A stretch of 64,000 bases of DNA from Erythrophleum ivorense (GCA_026724425.1 JAIUCV010000011.1:7957501-8021500), one strand, 5' to 3'; positions 10,690-24,395 are shown, numbered from the stretch's first letter. Translations and numbers: made by a program. The notes: generated by a model not told the origin, from the letters alone.

Positions 10690-11406
10690 TATATAAATGT
10701 ATGAGGATTATAGGTATTGGGGCTTTCTTTTCTCGTTATCCATTACTAACAACAACAATAACAATAGCAAGTCTCTTCTCAATAAGTAGGGTAAGTTATA
10801 TTGATTAATTAGGGTCATAAAATCTTATTATAAATTATATTTTAAACAAATTATTTGAATCTAAATTTTTTTAATAATTTTGTTTATAATTTTGTTAATT
10901 TTTTGTTTTTAATCTTATTTCTGACTATTGAATTATTGTGTATCTGATCTATTTTATTTATTATAACTTTTATAAGTTATTTTAATACATGTTTAAATCA
11001 TCTAAAGTGCAATTTATATCCCTAGCAATTATCTATGTCAATCCAATATAATTTAGAAAAGCTGTAAGATGTAGTCAGTCTGCAAAAAATGAAGAGATAG
11101 TTAATCATATCAATCATATTTTTATTAAATTACTATATAATTGATTTAGGGCAGATTTCTTGCTAATTTATCGCGTCCCCTCTCATAGAGTACGGCCCAG
11201 TGACTCGGACTTTTCAATATCCACAAAATATGATATAAGTATTACCTACGAGGCTATATAACCTGGGAAAAAGGTAAGAGAAAACATAATAGATTATAAG
11301 GCTGAAACAAAAGGAAACCCAAGCCCAAATTCAGCCCAGATTAGTGATCAACTATCCTCCTGAACCGGGAGTGACGGTAGTCCAATCTAGGATGCATAAC
11401 TATGTT
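10690..11406. other. Intergenic DNA, no gene seen
   Basis: AT-rich DNA downstream of the FLOE1-like gene. A slightly GC-richer portion at about 11160-11400 has no open frame or recognisable RNA. Confidence 0.55.
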
Positions 11407-11635
11407 AGAGAAAATAGTATTTTAAAAATTCAAATTAAAAATATTTATATTCAAGAATTTTAAATTTTAAAATTATTGTAAAGAATTTTAAAATAAATTT
11501 TTGTTAAAGTCTTAAATTATAATTTTTTCAGAATCTTTAAATTTTTAGTCTTAAGATCCTTTAAAATAATTTAAAAATTTAAGATAATTTAATATAAATA
11601 TATTTAATTTAGAGTCTTGAACTATAAATTTCTCC
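11407..11635. repeat. Palindromic MITE family, copy 1
   Basis: A fold-back of about 229 bp. The left arm has AATTAAAAATATTTATATT and the right arm has its inverted relative (AATATAAATATATTTAATT), with outer ends AGAGAAAATAGT and a version of ACTATAAATTTCTCCT. The same arms and internal order recur at 17881-18106 and 19472-19670, so these are three copies of one short non-coding family. Confidence 0.7.
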
Positions 11636-11954
11636 TATTATTATTTGACATGTTAAGTTATTATTTGATACATAAATATAAAAGTATTATAGACTAAATT
11701 TAAATATAATTTCTTGCGTTTTTGTTTTGAATTTTTTAGTTAAAATATGATAAATGCATAATTTTTACAAATAAATATATGTTTCACCAATTAAATACAT
11801 ACTTGTCATTTTATTATTTATAAAAATTATATACTTAGTATATTTTAAATAAAAAATACAAATATAAATAATTACATATAAATTTTATAAAATATTATAG
11901 ACAACTTTTTGTTTGTAATTTTTCATCTTCATTTAGGCAACAATAGCCTAATCT

Positions 11955-12353
11955 TGTTATGAATCTATTTATTATGGTAGATGTCCTTTTAACTTCTTAA
12001 CTTCCAAATTCATTAAAAGATATGTTATGATTTCATTTTTTATGTGATTTTTTATGTGGATGATTATCTCCTTCAAGAATTATAACATTTTGGCTTTAAA
12101 AATTATAACTCTTCTTCTCATATTCTTTCAAGAATGTGTAACTCTTTGGATATTTATTTTTCATCTTTATACCTTATTTTATGGTATATTATTTTATATT
12201 TAGGATGTAATCTTTTGGAATTACAAATTTGTATCTTTAAATATGTATCTCATTTGCATTGAGAGTGATGAATATAAATTTGAAAAAGCATTTCTCTTAT
12301 TCTATATTTTCTCTAAATCACCTTTTCTCCATCTCTTAAGTTATTTTATAACA
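11955..12353 (+). repeat. 5' LTR of Copia-1
   Basis: 399 bp, TGTTAT to ATAACA. Many differences from the 3' LTR are C in the 3' copy against T here, as expected from decay of methylated cytosines. Confidence 0.93.
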
Positions 12354-12484
12354 CGTTATTAGCATGAATTTGTTTTCGATTATTTGAGCAAGAAATGTAT
12401 GATATTTTCATCTTATTCGTTAATTTTTTTTATTAGTTTTATTCTATTTGAATTATCATATTAAATCTTACGAAACTTGAATCT

Positions 12485-15400
12485 GTGGCTCTTGATCTTT
12501 CAAGCAATAATTATTTGTCTTGGATTTTAGATGCTAAAATTCACCTTAATGCAATAGGTCTTGGAAAAACCATCAAAGAAAGAAACAATGAGTCAATGCA
12601 AAATCGCGCTAAGGCGATGATTTTTTTTCGTCATCACCTCCATGAAGGGTTAAAATTTAAATATCTTATGGTGAAAGATTCACTTATACTTTGAAATAGT
12701 TTGAAAGAGAGGTATGACCATCAAAAAACTTTTATTCTTCCAAAGACTCATTATGACTAGATGCATTTATGATTGCAAGATTTTAAATCTGTTAGTAAGT
12801 ATAACTCCGCAATATGTTATATTAACTCTCAATTAAAATTATACGAAGAAGTAATTATTGAAAATGATATGTTAGAGAAAATTTTTTTCTACTTTTCATG
12901 CCTCTAATATGCTCCTGCATCAGCAATATAGAGAAAAAGGGTTTGAAAAATACTTACAATTAATTTCATACCTTCTTGTGGCTAAACAAAATAACAAGCT
13001 ACTCATGAAAAATCATGAAACCCATCCAACTAGTTCTACTTTATTCCTTGAAGTGAATGTAACTACGATTAATAATAATGGACAAGGTCGTGGCCATGAT
13101 TGTGATTGTGGTTGTGGTCGTAGTTGAGGTTGTGGATATAGTCAAAGAAGAAATAATGTTCTATATCATAAGAGTATTGCTTAACCCCAAAAGTGGAATA
13201 AAAGAAAAAAAATAAAGAAGCACAAGTAGAAAAAAGAAACATGTAAAGAATTCAAAAAATTTATATTATCGTTGTGGTATGAATAATCACATACTTGTCG
13301 TATAGCAAAATATCTTGTTGATCTCTATCAAGTATCAATGAAGGAAAAAAAAAAAGGTGTTGAGACTAATTTTATTAATCTATATGATAATTTTGCTAAT
13401 GATCTCATAAATATTATACATTTAGATGTATCATATTTCTTTGCCAACTAACAAAAAAATATTTATACTTAAAATAAGTTTATGTGTTTGTAATTGTTTT
13501 TATAACTATAAATTTATATGAAATTTTAAGCATGAGTTTTTATAATGTTTCCTTTACTTTGTTTTGCTTAATTTTAGAAAAAATGAATGAAGATATATGT
13601 CTCGCAGGTAATGCAAACACTCATACGATCTTAAAAAATAAAAAATATTTTTTTCAAATAAACATGGGTAAAACTTACGTTACTATAATTTCTAGTAGTA
13701 CAAGATTAATTGAAGGATCTGGAATAGCTATTATCATATTACCAAAAAGAACAAGATTTATCATAAATAATATTCTATTCTATTTTCTTCTAAGTTTCAA
13801 AGAAATTTATTAAATTTTAAAAATATTCGCCATAATAGATATCATATAGAGATTGTGTGTAAAAAAAATAATGAATACTTTTATATCACGAGTATTATTT
13901 CTGGTAAGATAAAGATACTATAAAAATTATCAAATTTCTCTTTCGGTTTGTACTATATAAAAATTAGTACAATTGAGATATATGCAACTATAACCTAGAA
14001 GTTTATAGATTTAAAAATATTTACCATTTGACATGAACAATTAGAGCATTCTGAAATAATAATGATGCAAAAAATTATTGAGAATTCATATGGGCACCCA
14101 TTGAAAAACTTGAAGATTTGTCAATCTAAAGAATTCTTATGTGTTGCTTGTTGTCAATGTAAATTAATTATTAAGTCATCACTAATTAAAGTTGAAACTG
14201 AATTTTTAATTTTTTTAGAATATATACATGGTGACATTTGTGGGTCTATTTATCTATCATCTGGACCATTTAGATATTTTATGGTATAGACGCATTTAGC
14301 AGGTGATCTCATATATACTTGTTATTAACTCGTAGCTTAGCATTTGCAATATTACTTGCTCAAATTATTTGATTAAGAGTATAATTTTTAAATTATACCA
14401 TTAAGTCTATTTGACTTGATGATATTAAAGAATTTTTTTTACAAGCTTTTAATTGTTATTACATGTCAACTGAAATAAACGTTGAGTATCCTGCAACTCA
14501 TGTTCATACACAAAATGGTTTAATTGAATCGTTTATTAAACGATTTCAATTAATTGCTAGGCCCTTACTAATGAGGATGAATCTTCCTATTTATACTTGG
14601 GGACATGCAATTTTGTATGCAGCAGCACTTATATGTATAAGATCAACAAATTTTCATAAATACTTCCCTTTATGATTGACTTATGGTCAAAAATCAAATA
14701 TTTTCTATCTTAAAATTTTTGGATGTGCAGTATATGTTCAAATAGCTCTACCACAATGTATTAAAATAGGACCTCAAAAAAAGTTGGGAATAACATATGT
14801 GGGGTATAATTTTCCTTCTATTATAAGATATCTTGAGACAATAATAGGAGATATATTTACAATACGTTTTGTTTATTGTCATTTTGACGAGTTAGTTTTC
14901 CCAATATTAGGGGTAGAAAAAGATAAGCAATTGGTCAAAGAAATTGTATGGAATACTTTAACATATCTTGATCATTGCATAACAACAATGTGAACTTGAA
15001 GTTTAAAAGATCATTCACTTACAAAGTATAACAAATCAATTGCTAGGTGCATTTATTGACTTAAAAAGAATGACAACGTCACATATATCAATTGCAAATA
15101 CTCCTGTAAGAATTGAAGTCTTTGAAGGACAATCTGTAAGTAAAATAGCAAATGAGTCCAAAGTATACCAGAAGCGTGATAGACTAATTAGTTCAAAAGA
15201 TAAAAATCCTTATAAAAGAAAGGAAACAATTATTCCTAATGAGCCTATTAAAAAAATAGATACTCTTGAATAGTTTAAAAACATAACAAGTAACATAACT
15301 CCAAAAGAAGTTCAAATACCTAAAACTAATAAAAATGAAGAGATCTCAATAAATTATATTCCTATAAAGAAAAATATTTAATTATAAAAAAATAATTGTC

Positions 15401-16978
15401 AACAATATTTTTACATACTATGAAATAATTGACGTAAATGTGATTGGCCAAAATGGAAAGACGCAATTCAAGCAGAATTGAACTTATTTGAAAAATATGG
15501 GGTTTTTAGGCTTATAGTACAAACACCTGAAGGTATAATACCTATTAGGTATAAATGAGTATTTGTACGTAAACGAAATGAAAAAAATGAAATTATAAGA
15601 TATAAAGTACAACTTGTTGCACAGAGATTTTCACAAAGACCTAAATTTGATTATTAATTCACTTATTCTCTTGTGATTGATGCAATCACATTTTGTCATC
15701 TTATCAATTTGACAGTGCATAAAAAACTTGATATGCATCTTATAGATATTGTTACAACATATTTATATGGTTTACTTGATCATGACGTTTATATGAAAAT
15801 TCTAAAAAGATTTAAGATGCCTGAAGCATATAATTCAAGGCCCCGAAAACTTTATTCAATTAAACTGTAAAGATCTTTATATGTACTAAAACAGTCTCGA
15901 TGAATGTGATATAATCTTCTTAGTAAATATTTGTTAAAGGAATAATATAAGAATGACCATATATGTCTATTTGCTTTCATAAAAAGATCAAATTCAAGAT
16001 TTATAAACATTATTAGAACTCTTGCAGAAATTTTAAAAGTATTAGATTGTTTGAAAAATGAATTTGAAATGAAAAGATCTTAGAAATACAAAATTTTGTC
16101 TTGACCTACGGATTGAATATTTGAAAGATGAAATTTTTAGACATCAATCAAATTACACATAAAAGATCCTTAAAAGATTTTACATGGATAAAACACATTC
16201 ATTGAGCATCTCAATGGTTGTTTAATCACTTAATGTGAAAAAAAAATATTTTTCAATTTCAAGATGATAATGAAAAACTTCTTAGTCATGAAGTACTGTA
16301 TTATAGTACAATTAGTGTATTAATGTATCTTGCTAACAATATAAAACCTAATATAACTTTTGTTGTAAGTTTGTTAGCCAAGTTTAGTTTAACTCCAACA
16401 CGAAAACATTGGATTAGAGTTAAATATGTTTTTCAATATTTTTGAGGTATTGTTGATATGGGATTATTATATACAAATAGGTCTAGATTAGAACTCTTAG
16501 AATATGTAGATGTTGGATACTTATCTGACCCACACAAAACTAAATATCAAACAGGCTATATATTTACAAGTGAAAATACAGTTGTTTTATGGTGTTTTAT
16601 TAAACAAACACTTGCAACTACTTCCTTGAATTATATAAAAATTATAGCTATTCATGAAACAAGTCAATAATGTATTTAGTTGAAATCTATGACTCAACAT
16701 ATCCGAGAAGCATGTGAGTTATCTTCTCACCAAAAAACTCCAACTGTATTGTATGAAGACAATGCAACATGTACAACTCAGTTGAAGGAAGGTTATATCA
16801 AAGGAGATAGAACAAATTACATTTCACCAAAATTCTTTTTCACTTATGATCTTCAAAAGAATGTTGATATTGATGTTCAATAAATTCATTCAAGTAAAAA
16901 TCTAGCTGACTTATTCACCAGGGTACTACCAACCTCAACATTTGAAAGATTAGTATATAAAACTGGGATGCGTTAGCT
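12485..16978 (+). pseudogene. Dead Copia gag-pol of Copia-1
   Basis: Gag is recognisable at 12485-13350 (NYLSWILDAKIHLNAIGLG near the start; a degraded zinc knuckle YRCGMNNH near 13267). A protease-like stretch follows at about 13580-13800, where the usual catalytic Asp triplet position reads GNA. Integrase core and carboxy parts are at about 14060-14993 (THVHTQNGLIESFIKRFQ, then FLKIFGCAVY-like sequence). Reverse transcriptase is at about 15440-16090; I find no YVDD-type active-site motif at the expected place. RNase H is at 16458-16975 (DVGYLSDPHKTKYQTGYIF, VLYEDNATC). In-frame stops occur in all domains, so no functional polyprotein can be made. Confidence 0.9.
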
Positions 16979-17117
16979 TAAAGATATACAATAATATTGT
17001 AAATAGGGAGAGTATATAAGGAATGGTGTATTCTTTTTCTTTCACTAGGGTTTTTTTCCACTAGATGTTTCTCTAGTAAAGTTTTAATGATGCATATTCT
17101 TTGTACAATAAACATCC

Positions 17118-17126
17118 AATGGGGAG
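17118..17126 (+). other. Polypurine tract of Copia-1
   Basis: AATGGGGAG sits immediately before the TGTTAT start of the 3' LTR, the expected position for the plus-strand primer of reverse transcription. Confidence 0.8.
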
Positions 17127-17524
17127 TGTTATGAATCTATCCATTATGGTGGATGTCCCTTTAATTTGTTAACCCACAAATTCATTACAAGATATGTTAT
17201 GATTTCATTCTTTACGTGGTTTTTTATGTGGATGATCATCTCCTTCACAAATTGTAATCCTTTGGCTTCAATAATTGTAACCCTTCTTCTCATATTCTTT
17301 CAAGAATATGTAACTCTTTGGATATTCATTTCCCACATTTATGTCTTACTTTATAGTATTTTATTTCACATTTAGGATGTGACATTTTAGAATTACAAAT
17401 TTGTACCAATAAATATGCATCATATTTTCATTGAGAGTGATGAATAAAAGTTTAAGAAGCATCTCTCTTATTCTATATTTTTTCTAAATCCTCTTTTCTC
17501 TATCTCTTGAGTTGTTTTATAACA
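17127..17524 (+). repeat. 3' LTR of Copia-1
   Basis: 398 bp, TGTTAT to ATAACA, collinear with the 5' LTR throughout. Confidence 0.93.
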
Positions 17525-17880
17525 AATATATCATTTAAAACATCTTAAGGGGCATCTCAATTTACTTTATTTATTTATTTATTTATTATTTTAAAAAATT
17601 AATTTACATAACTGCCACCTTATTTTCAGAGAGGTAAGAGTGGGATTTTGTTGTAACTTCCTTCTTCGTATTACGGATAACTTTTGGTTGCCCTAACTAT
17701 AAAACTAGTTGTTAAATTTATTCAAACTTATTTTTACTTCAAATAATTTAAAGTTAAAGCAGCCAAGTATATACATAATATTATATTAATTTATACTTTT
17801 ATTTTAAACCCATTCAAGTTGAACATAACATATTAACTTTAGTTATGATTCCACTAAAACTATTAATTTCAAATTAAAGA

Positions 17881-18106
17881 AAAAATTATAGTTAAGAATC
17901 TGAAATTGAAGATATTTGTTCTAAAATATTTTAAAATTTGAAAATATTTTAAAGAATTAAAAAACTAAAAATTTAAATTATGTAAAAGAAATTATAATTT
18001 AAGACTTCATATTAAAATTTTTTGTTATTGAATCCTTTAAAATAATTTTAAAATGTAAGATTTTTTAATATAAATATTTTCAACTTAGAATCTTCAATCA
18101 TACTTT
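17881..18106. repeat. Palindromic MITE family, copy 2
   Basis: A fold-back of about 226 bp. The left arm is AAAAATTATAGTTAAGAATC; the inverted right arm ends AATCATACTTTGCCC. The internal blocks TTTAAATTATGTAAAAGAA and AATCCTTTAAAATAATTTTA match copies 1 and 3. It lies 350 bp outside the 3' LTR of Copia-1. Confidence 0.7.
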
Positions 18107-19471
18107 GCCCTAAATTAAATCTAAATGAATTATCTATCTTAGTGTTTTGTTTACTCAAAATAAATTTTAAAATTTATCCTTTTCATATCACTTTAGTGAT
18201 CTTCTATATTTTTTAAGTTTAATGAGACCATTTATTAAATATTAAAAAGAAATTGTCAAATAATATTTTAAAAAAATATGAAAGATTATAACAATAGCAT
18301 GCTATTAAGATTATGATAAGGATATAAACTGTATAGAAATTTTAAATTTAAATGTTACACTCTTTTATAACCATAAAACTAAAATTTTTATATTAAGTGG
18401 TAGATGACATTAATCCAACTTATTAATTAAAGATAAATTAAGAACAATGGAGATTTTAATTAAAAACATTTAAAAAAAATAAAGATTACAGTTTAATGAA
18501 AAAAGTTAAATACATACCATAATTGACTCTAAAATGTTAACAATCTTAAAAAATTTAAATTTGTAAACCGAAGACATTAAGGTCTAAAACTGGGTATGGA
18601 GTGTTTAAGGAGACTTGATATACATGCCTTATATCTCTACCATATCTTTTGTCCTTCTCCCAACTCTTTCTTAAAGTCTTGCGTCTTCTTTGAATTTTTT
18701 TTTTTTAAAAAAGGTATGAAGTGTGGCAATGTCCTAAACTAAAGCATTAGATAATGGAAAAATATTTATATGTATTTTTTAAATATTTTTGTTATGAACA
18801 TTTTTAATTAAAATATAATAAATATATGATTTTCTATAACATTTATAGATAAGTTTGAATTTTATAATTCAATATTACATAATTGAATTTTTTATAAAAC
18901 TTACATTTAATTTTATTAAAAAATAGTAAAAATATAAAAATTTAGATATAAATTCAGTCTCTAGATAATAAGCCATCATAAGTTAGTTTTTTCATGTTTC
19001 TGGGAGGCGCCTGGTTTCTCTACGTACTCTTATTTTGCAGAAGCAGATTATGTAGATTTAAATTTAGATGGTTTAGATTTTATTTTTAAATTTTTTAAAT
19101 TTTTTTTAATTTAAAAAATAAAATACAGAATAAAAATAATGTTATAACTATCAATTTATAAAAAATATAATGTTTGATATTTAAAAAAATTAAAATATAT
19201 AAAAATAAAATCTGAACCGTCCAATCTGCAAAACAGGAGCGCACGTTGGAGCAGACAAACCGGATCCTTCTGGGAGAAGAGTCCTTGGGCTGCTGCAATG
19301 CCAGTGGAAGAGGTAACTCCTTTATTTGCAAGTTAGGCAGATGAAAGAGAGAAGATGAACAGCAGGATAGGGTTTGGGTAGCAACAGGACCGCATAATGA
19401 AGTTGATATATGAAAAGGAAGTGCTTCGCAGCTTCTTCAAGGCGTTAACGTCATATATATTAATATAAATA
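18107..19471. other. Intergenic DNA, no gene seen
   Basis: Mostly AT-rich. A less AT-rich island at about 19225-19450 (TCCTTCTGGGAGAAGAGTCC and following) stands out from its surroundings, but I can find no start, splice pattern or domain that would make it a gene. Confidence 0.5.
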
Positions 19472-19670
19472 AAAAAATTACAATTAAAGATTTTAAATTA
19501 AAAAATATTTATATAAAAAATTTAAATTTTAAAGACTTTGAAAAATAAAAATTTAAATTGCAAAGAAAAAATATAATTTAAAATTTTAAGTTAAAATTTT
19601 TTATTTTAAAAATAATTTTAAATTTTTAATATAAATATCTTTAAATAAAAAATCTCATATGCAATTTTCC
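19472..19670. repeat. Palindromic MITE family, copy 3
   Basis: A fold-back of about 200 bp. AAGATTTTAAATTAAAAAAT near the left end pairs with the inverted copy around 19630-19655, and the middle reads AAATTTAAATTGCAAAG. It is the same family as 11407-11635 and 17881-18106. Confidence 0.65.
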
Positions 19671-19874
19671 TTAAATAAAAGTGCCTATGGCTTAGATCTG
19701 AAGCGTCTTTCTCTTAGTCAATATCACATCATTTCGTTTTTGGGATCTCCAAGCCGTATCTGTTTGTAAGTCAAACCAATAAAACATTAGCTGGCTTTTT
19801 TCATCTTAATATCATTAAGACAAAAAAACTAAAACGTCAAATTTTGCGTCGGAGAAAAATATTACATCCTTATG

Positions 19875-19875
<1 letters not shown>

Positions 19876-19909
<34 letters not shown>
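19876..19909. repeat. (TA)n microsatellite
   Basis: About 17 perfect TA units. A second simple tract, (ATT)n, lies at about 19949-19971. Confidence 0.95.
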
Positions 19910-19912
<3 letters not shown>

Positions 19913-20222
19913 TATGGTTGTCTTGACTTCACGAAAGCTGAGACTCCCTATTATTATTATTATTATTATTTTAAAATAAAAAGGCCAGTTTCAAGTTTCA
20001 ACCATTAGAAACCAGTAGAGTAGCCACTTCAATATCAAATGAACGGTCATATAACAGAATTTAATCATAAAGATTACGTTACAAAAAAAAGGCAATGGTA
20101 TGAATTTAATTAAAAACATTAAAATTATAGAGACCCAATTAAAAAGAAGTGATAAATTATAGGAATTAAAAGATTAATTTAACATTTTTGCTATTATTAG
20201 ACACTCAAGATGCTACAAGGGT

Positions 20223-20337
20223 GAGAGAAATTCATTTGGTGATCTTGAAAGGTTAATCTTTTAAATCTTTTAATAGACGAGAGAGAAATTCCCTTGGTAA
20301 TCTTGAAAGGTTAATCTTTTTTAACCCTTTGATAGAT
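20223..20337. repeat. Tandem duplication of a 58-bp unit
   Basis: GAGAGAAATTC...CTTGAAAGGTTAATCTTTT...TAGA occurs at 20223-20280 and again directly at 20281-20337 with a few substitutions. It is non-coding. Confidence 0.85.
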
Positions 20338-23300
20338 GTAGTCTCCCAATATGATATTAAACTTCACATTATATCAAATTTGTTGGTAATAAACCAATAA
20401 TAAACAGAAAAAAAGAATGAAAAGTAGGCTGTAAAAGTTAGTATATAAATACTAATAATATACAATAATTCAAGCAAATAAAAAATAATTTATATTATAT
20501 ATAGATTGAACAGATAGAAAATAGTTTAATAGTTAAAAGTCAAAATAAAAAATAGATAAAATCATTAAAAAAATCATATTTAAATAGATTACTTAAAAAT
20601 ATGATTCACAATAAGTTTTTATAATATTATTTAATTTATGTAATCAACTTCACTTAATTAAAAAAATTATTGTTGTTGTTATATATTATATATATGTAAC
20701 TTTATAAATAGGATATGAGTGATTTAATCAAATAATAATATTTATCTTAGTTTAGAAGTTTACGCTGGGAGAAATTGGAAACACGGAAGGGCAAGGATTG
20801 GTTCAAATGAGAGCAAGACTATAAAGAAGTCATTAGGGTAAATTCTTGTTCATTGGCCATTTTTTTAAGACTTGGATTCAGCAGCTGCATGGACGGCAAA
20901 TTGCAGACTTGAGAGAAACATATTCTAACGTTAATTTAGTTTACTAAAAATAAACAATTTAAGTTAAAAATGTATATACCAGGACATATAAATTAAACTA
21001 TTTACTTAAGTTTTTTTTTTTCCCTTACAATGAGAGTATTTTTGTTAGCTTGTGTTATCTGATAATTTTATATTTTAAAATTATTTTAAATGACTCAATA
21101 ACTTAATATTTGATATGTGATAATGTAAATATTCCTTTCATATATAAATGTTCACAAAATGGAATGTGATGACATAATTTTAAATGAATGCATATCGAAG
21201 AATTTATTCACAAAAGGTTGAAATATCTTGTCAAGACTTTTTTTATATAGAAAGATGTCTTATGAAAAAAAGAGTAATTAAGTGTGCAAGATTTATTGAG
21301 ATCTATTTATGTATGTTTCATTTTAATTCAATCACTTTTTTTCCCATAAAATTTTTCTTAGTACAGGAGAGGATCCAAAATAAATGCTAAAAGACAAAAA
21401 ATGAAATGCCTATTTTCCTGATCATAATGTCATATGTTAACATTTCAAATATTAAAATATAATTTTAAAATATAAGATCTTTGGAAGTAAATAATTTTAT
21501 TTTATAGTTCTACATAGTAATTTTTTAAATTTTAATTCCAATTGCATGACTCTTGCTCTCAAAGTAAAAATTCATATTCTTAACCATTAAACAAATCTAA
21601 AAATTACCTTTATAACAATCTAATTATATAAAATAGTATGCACATATAAAACGGCCAAAATTATATTTATATACGCAAACTCTATGTACAAACACAACCC
21701 CAATCGTTCCCATAAATAAATTTTTACATATATTATAATTTTATTAAAAATATCTGATAATAAAAATATATAGACCCCCACCGTGTGAATGGACAATGCA
21801 TATGTACAACTATCTCTAAACCGGGACGAAAGTGATATGAATAATGGACCCCACTCGCAATATGGGAATTGCCCAGATTTCGCCGCCACTTTGCATTCAA
21901 ATTCTCAACTTTCCAAAGCCCACGCGCTCACGCCTTGTGTCCGCGTGGCGTGCCGACCACTGCACCCGTTTACAGTATACCCTTTTCTTTTCATCTATTT
22001 ACACACCCTGCCCTTGCCTTCTCGTACTTCTTTTTTAATTATGTGACCTTTCTTAAATTGAGGATCTAATGCCTTTTATTTTTAAATTATGACAATTCTT
22101 TCTCTATTCTCAATTCTTATAGAATTTTTGATTCGTTATACTGAATATGTCATTCAGAATTTCAAATTATTAACTAACATATAAGTCACATCTAATATTT
22201 TTCATAAAGCATAAATTTTTTGTTAAAGTATCAATAAAATAAGAAACGATAAACATAATTTGTGAAATAATATTTAATTTTATTTAATACCACGTCATAC
22301 AATACAAAATTATAAAGTAAACCACATCAAATTATGTTTCACATGTTAAATTTATGTTCATCGGCCTCGTACATGGGTCTAATTTATAAAAATATCAATA
22401 TATTAAATCAATTATACAGAAATATAAATATTTCAAGGATATTTTTTCTTAAAGTTATTTCGTTTGTGATTACTTTATTTGTTTTTCTAAATTAGATCTT
22501 TATGAATTTTTATATGTAGTTGTCCAACCTTCATTGGCCAAATATAATATTTGCAAAAAGCCCTCAATTGCATGTGGGCAACCATTGAAACAAGGGAAAG
22601 CAACTCAACTTTCATTATTGATGACTATTAATTTAGAATCTCCTTTTTTTTGGGATATTATACCAAAGGTAAATCTTACAATGTTAAAGCACCATTTATT
22701 AAAATCAAAAGCCATTAGATATTGTTTCTTTACTCTTTTTTTTTTTACTTTTGTTTGACATCCTTAATGATGTCCCTGAATCTTCCGTGCTTTTGTCTCT
22801 GTATTTTACTAGTTTAGGCAATGTTTGCTGGGAAGATATTAAATAGAAAGCAGTACTATTTTCTTTTTATAAATAAATGGAAGGATGTTAAATTAGCATA
22901 TATGTTGATAACAAGTTATAAAGGCATCACTGAAGTTTTTTACCAATAAGCAAATCAAAGGATAATCTAAAAAGCATTATTCAGATGTATTTTCTATTTA
23001 TCTATCTATTTATATATAACATATAACAAGTAAAGAAATTCATGGCCTTGTTTAAATTATTGTTATTATGTAGGATTGAACATAGAGTTGATAGTTCTTA
23101 TTAATTTTTAAAGCGTATATTTAAAATTTAATGAAAATTTTATGCAAAGTAAAATTTAAAATGTAATCACTAATAAGTTAGTATAGTAAAAGGTGTTTAT
23201 AGATTTTAATAAATGAAGTTCAATTTTTTTACCTGAAAAAAATAAAGATCTAACTTATAATTAAAGTCCTATGAAAAAGAATCATCATCACTTCAGAAAA

Positions 23301-24395
23301 AAAAAAGTCATCATCAACTACAAACAAAAATTGCAATAATTTGTATACACTTTTTAAATTTTAGAAATAAAAAAGGTTAACCACATAAACTTTTATCCTT
23401 TAACATTAGTTCATTTTTTATTAACAAAATATAAATTTTGCAATCTTTTTTTTGGTCACATAATGCATTTTCATTAATTTACAAATGAATAAGAGTGGTT
23501 ATAATATTAAAAACAATTACCCAAAAATTTTTACTCAAGTGACACTTTTTTAAATATAAATACTAAAAATTATGATGCCTGGGAATTCAATTTCTATCCA
23601 ACCTTGTTTCTCTTTCCTTACACCCATGCTTCATTCAAAATTAAAATTAAATAATTAAAATTTAGGAGGTGATTTTTCATTTTCAAGGTTGAGAAGATAC
23701 TTATAAATGACTTAAATTTAAGGAATATATTAATTTTTTTCTTAAATAAATAATAATTTTATTTATGACTCATGCATCAAATTTCAAGTAAGTAATACCC
23801 ATCCAGATAATTGATGTTATTTTCTTAGATTTTGTTTTAAAAAAATCTGCTTGACTAAATCTGTGTTAAATCATAAAATTTGATGAATGTTATTATAAAT
23901 AAAATAATATATATTTATATATAATATTATAAATAAAATAACAATTCAACGCGATCCTTTTTTTAGTATTATTCTAGAACAACACGCTCTTTTCCCCGGC
24001 ATCGTATACTGTGCTCGTTAGTGACGGCCAATTCCTACTCACAACTTTTCGTTAGCAGAATTATAAAGTATGTTTTAGGGTGATTTGAATGCGTAATGGC
24101 TAAGGAATTTTAATTTTGAATATCGTTTTGTCATGTATTAATTTTTCCATAAATTCAGTATATAAATAACTAAATCTTATAGATTCATAAAATACATACA
24201 AATATATTAAATATATTTATTTTTAATGGAATATATCCTTAATATGTTTATATACACTTTAAAATTAACTTTATTGAAATTTTTTTTCTCACATATACTC
24301 TTATATATATCCATTTAAATAATTATATTAATAAGTTTTTTATTTTACAGTAATAAAAACAGTTTTTTGGACCCTTTACTTAATTTGAAGTTTTA
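20338..24395. other. Intergenic DNA, no gene seen
   Basis: AT-rich DNA without a supported gene. One GC-richer island at about 21775-22020 contains CACGCG/CGCGTGG strings (near 21921-21950) and short overlapping frames in all phases, but none resembles a protein I know. The frames at 21184-21390 and 22534-22758 show no domain. Confidence 0.5.

Larger units (their letters stand above)
11955..17524 (+). mobile_element. Complete but degenerate Ty1/copia LTR retrotransposon (Copia-1)
   Basis: Two direct LTRs (11955-12353 and 17127-17524) bound a 5570-bp element. Each LTR starts TGTTAT and ends ATAACA. The flanking pentamers are AATCT (11950-11954) and AATAT (17525-17529), a target duplication with one substitution. 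A polypurine tract (AATGGGGAG, 17118-17126) abuts the 3' LTR. The order gag, protease, integrase, reverse transcriptase, RNase H places it in Copia. By eye the LTRs are about 85 percent identical, so the insertion is old. Every domain has stops or frameshifts. I could not recognise the usual initiator-tRNA-Met primer site after the 5' LTR. Confidence 0.93.

Noticed and set aside
21789..22069. Three overlapping frames of 64-85 codons in the GC island
   Set aside because: Open frames in every phase come from base composition; no phase shows a domain.
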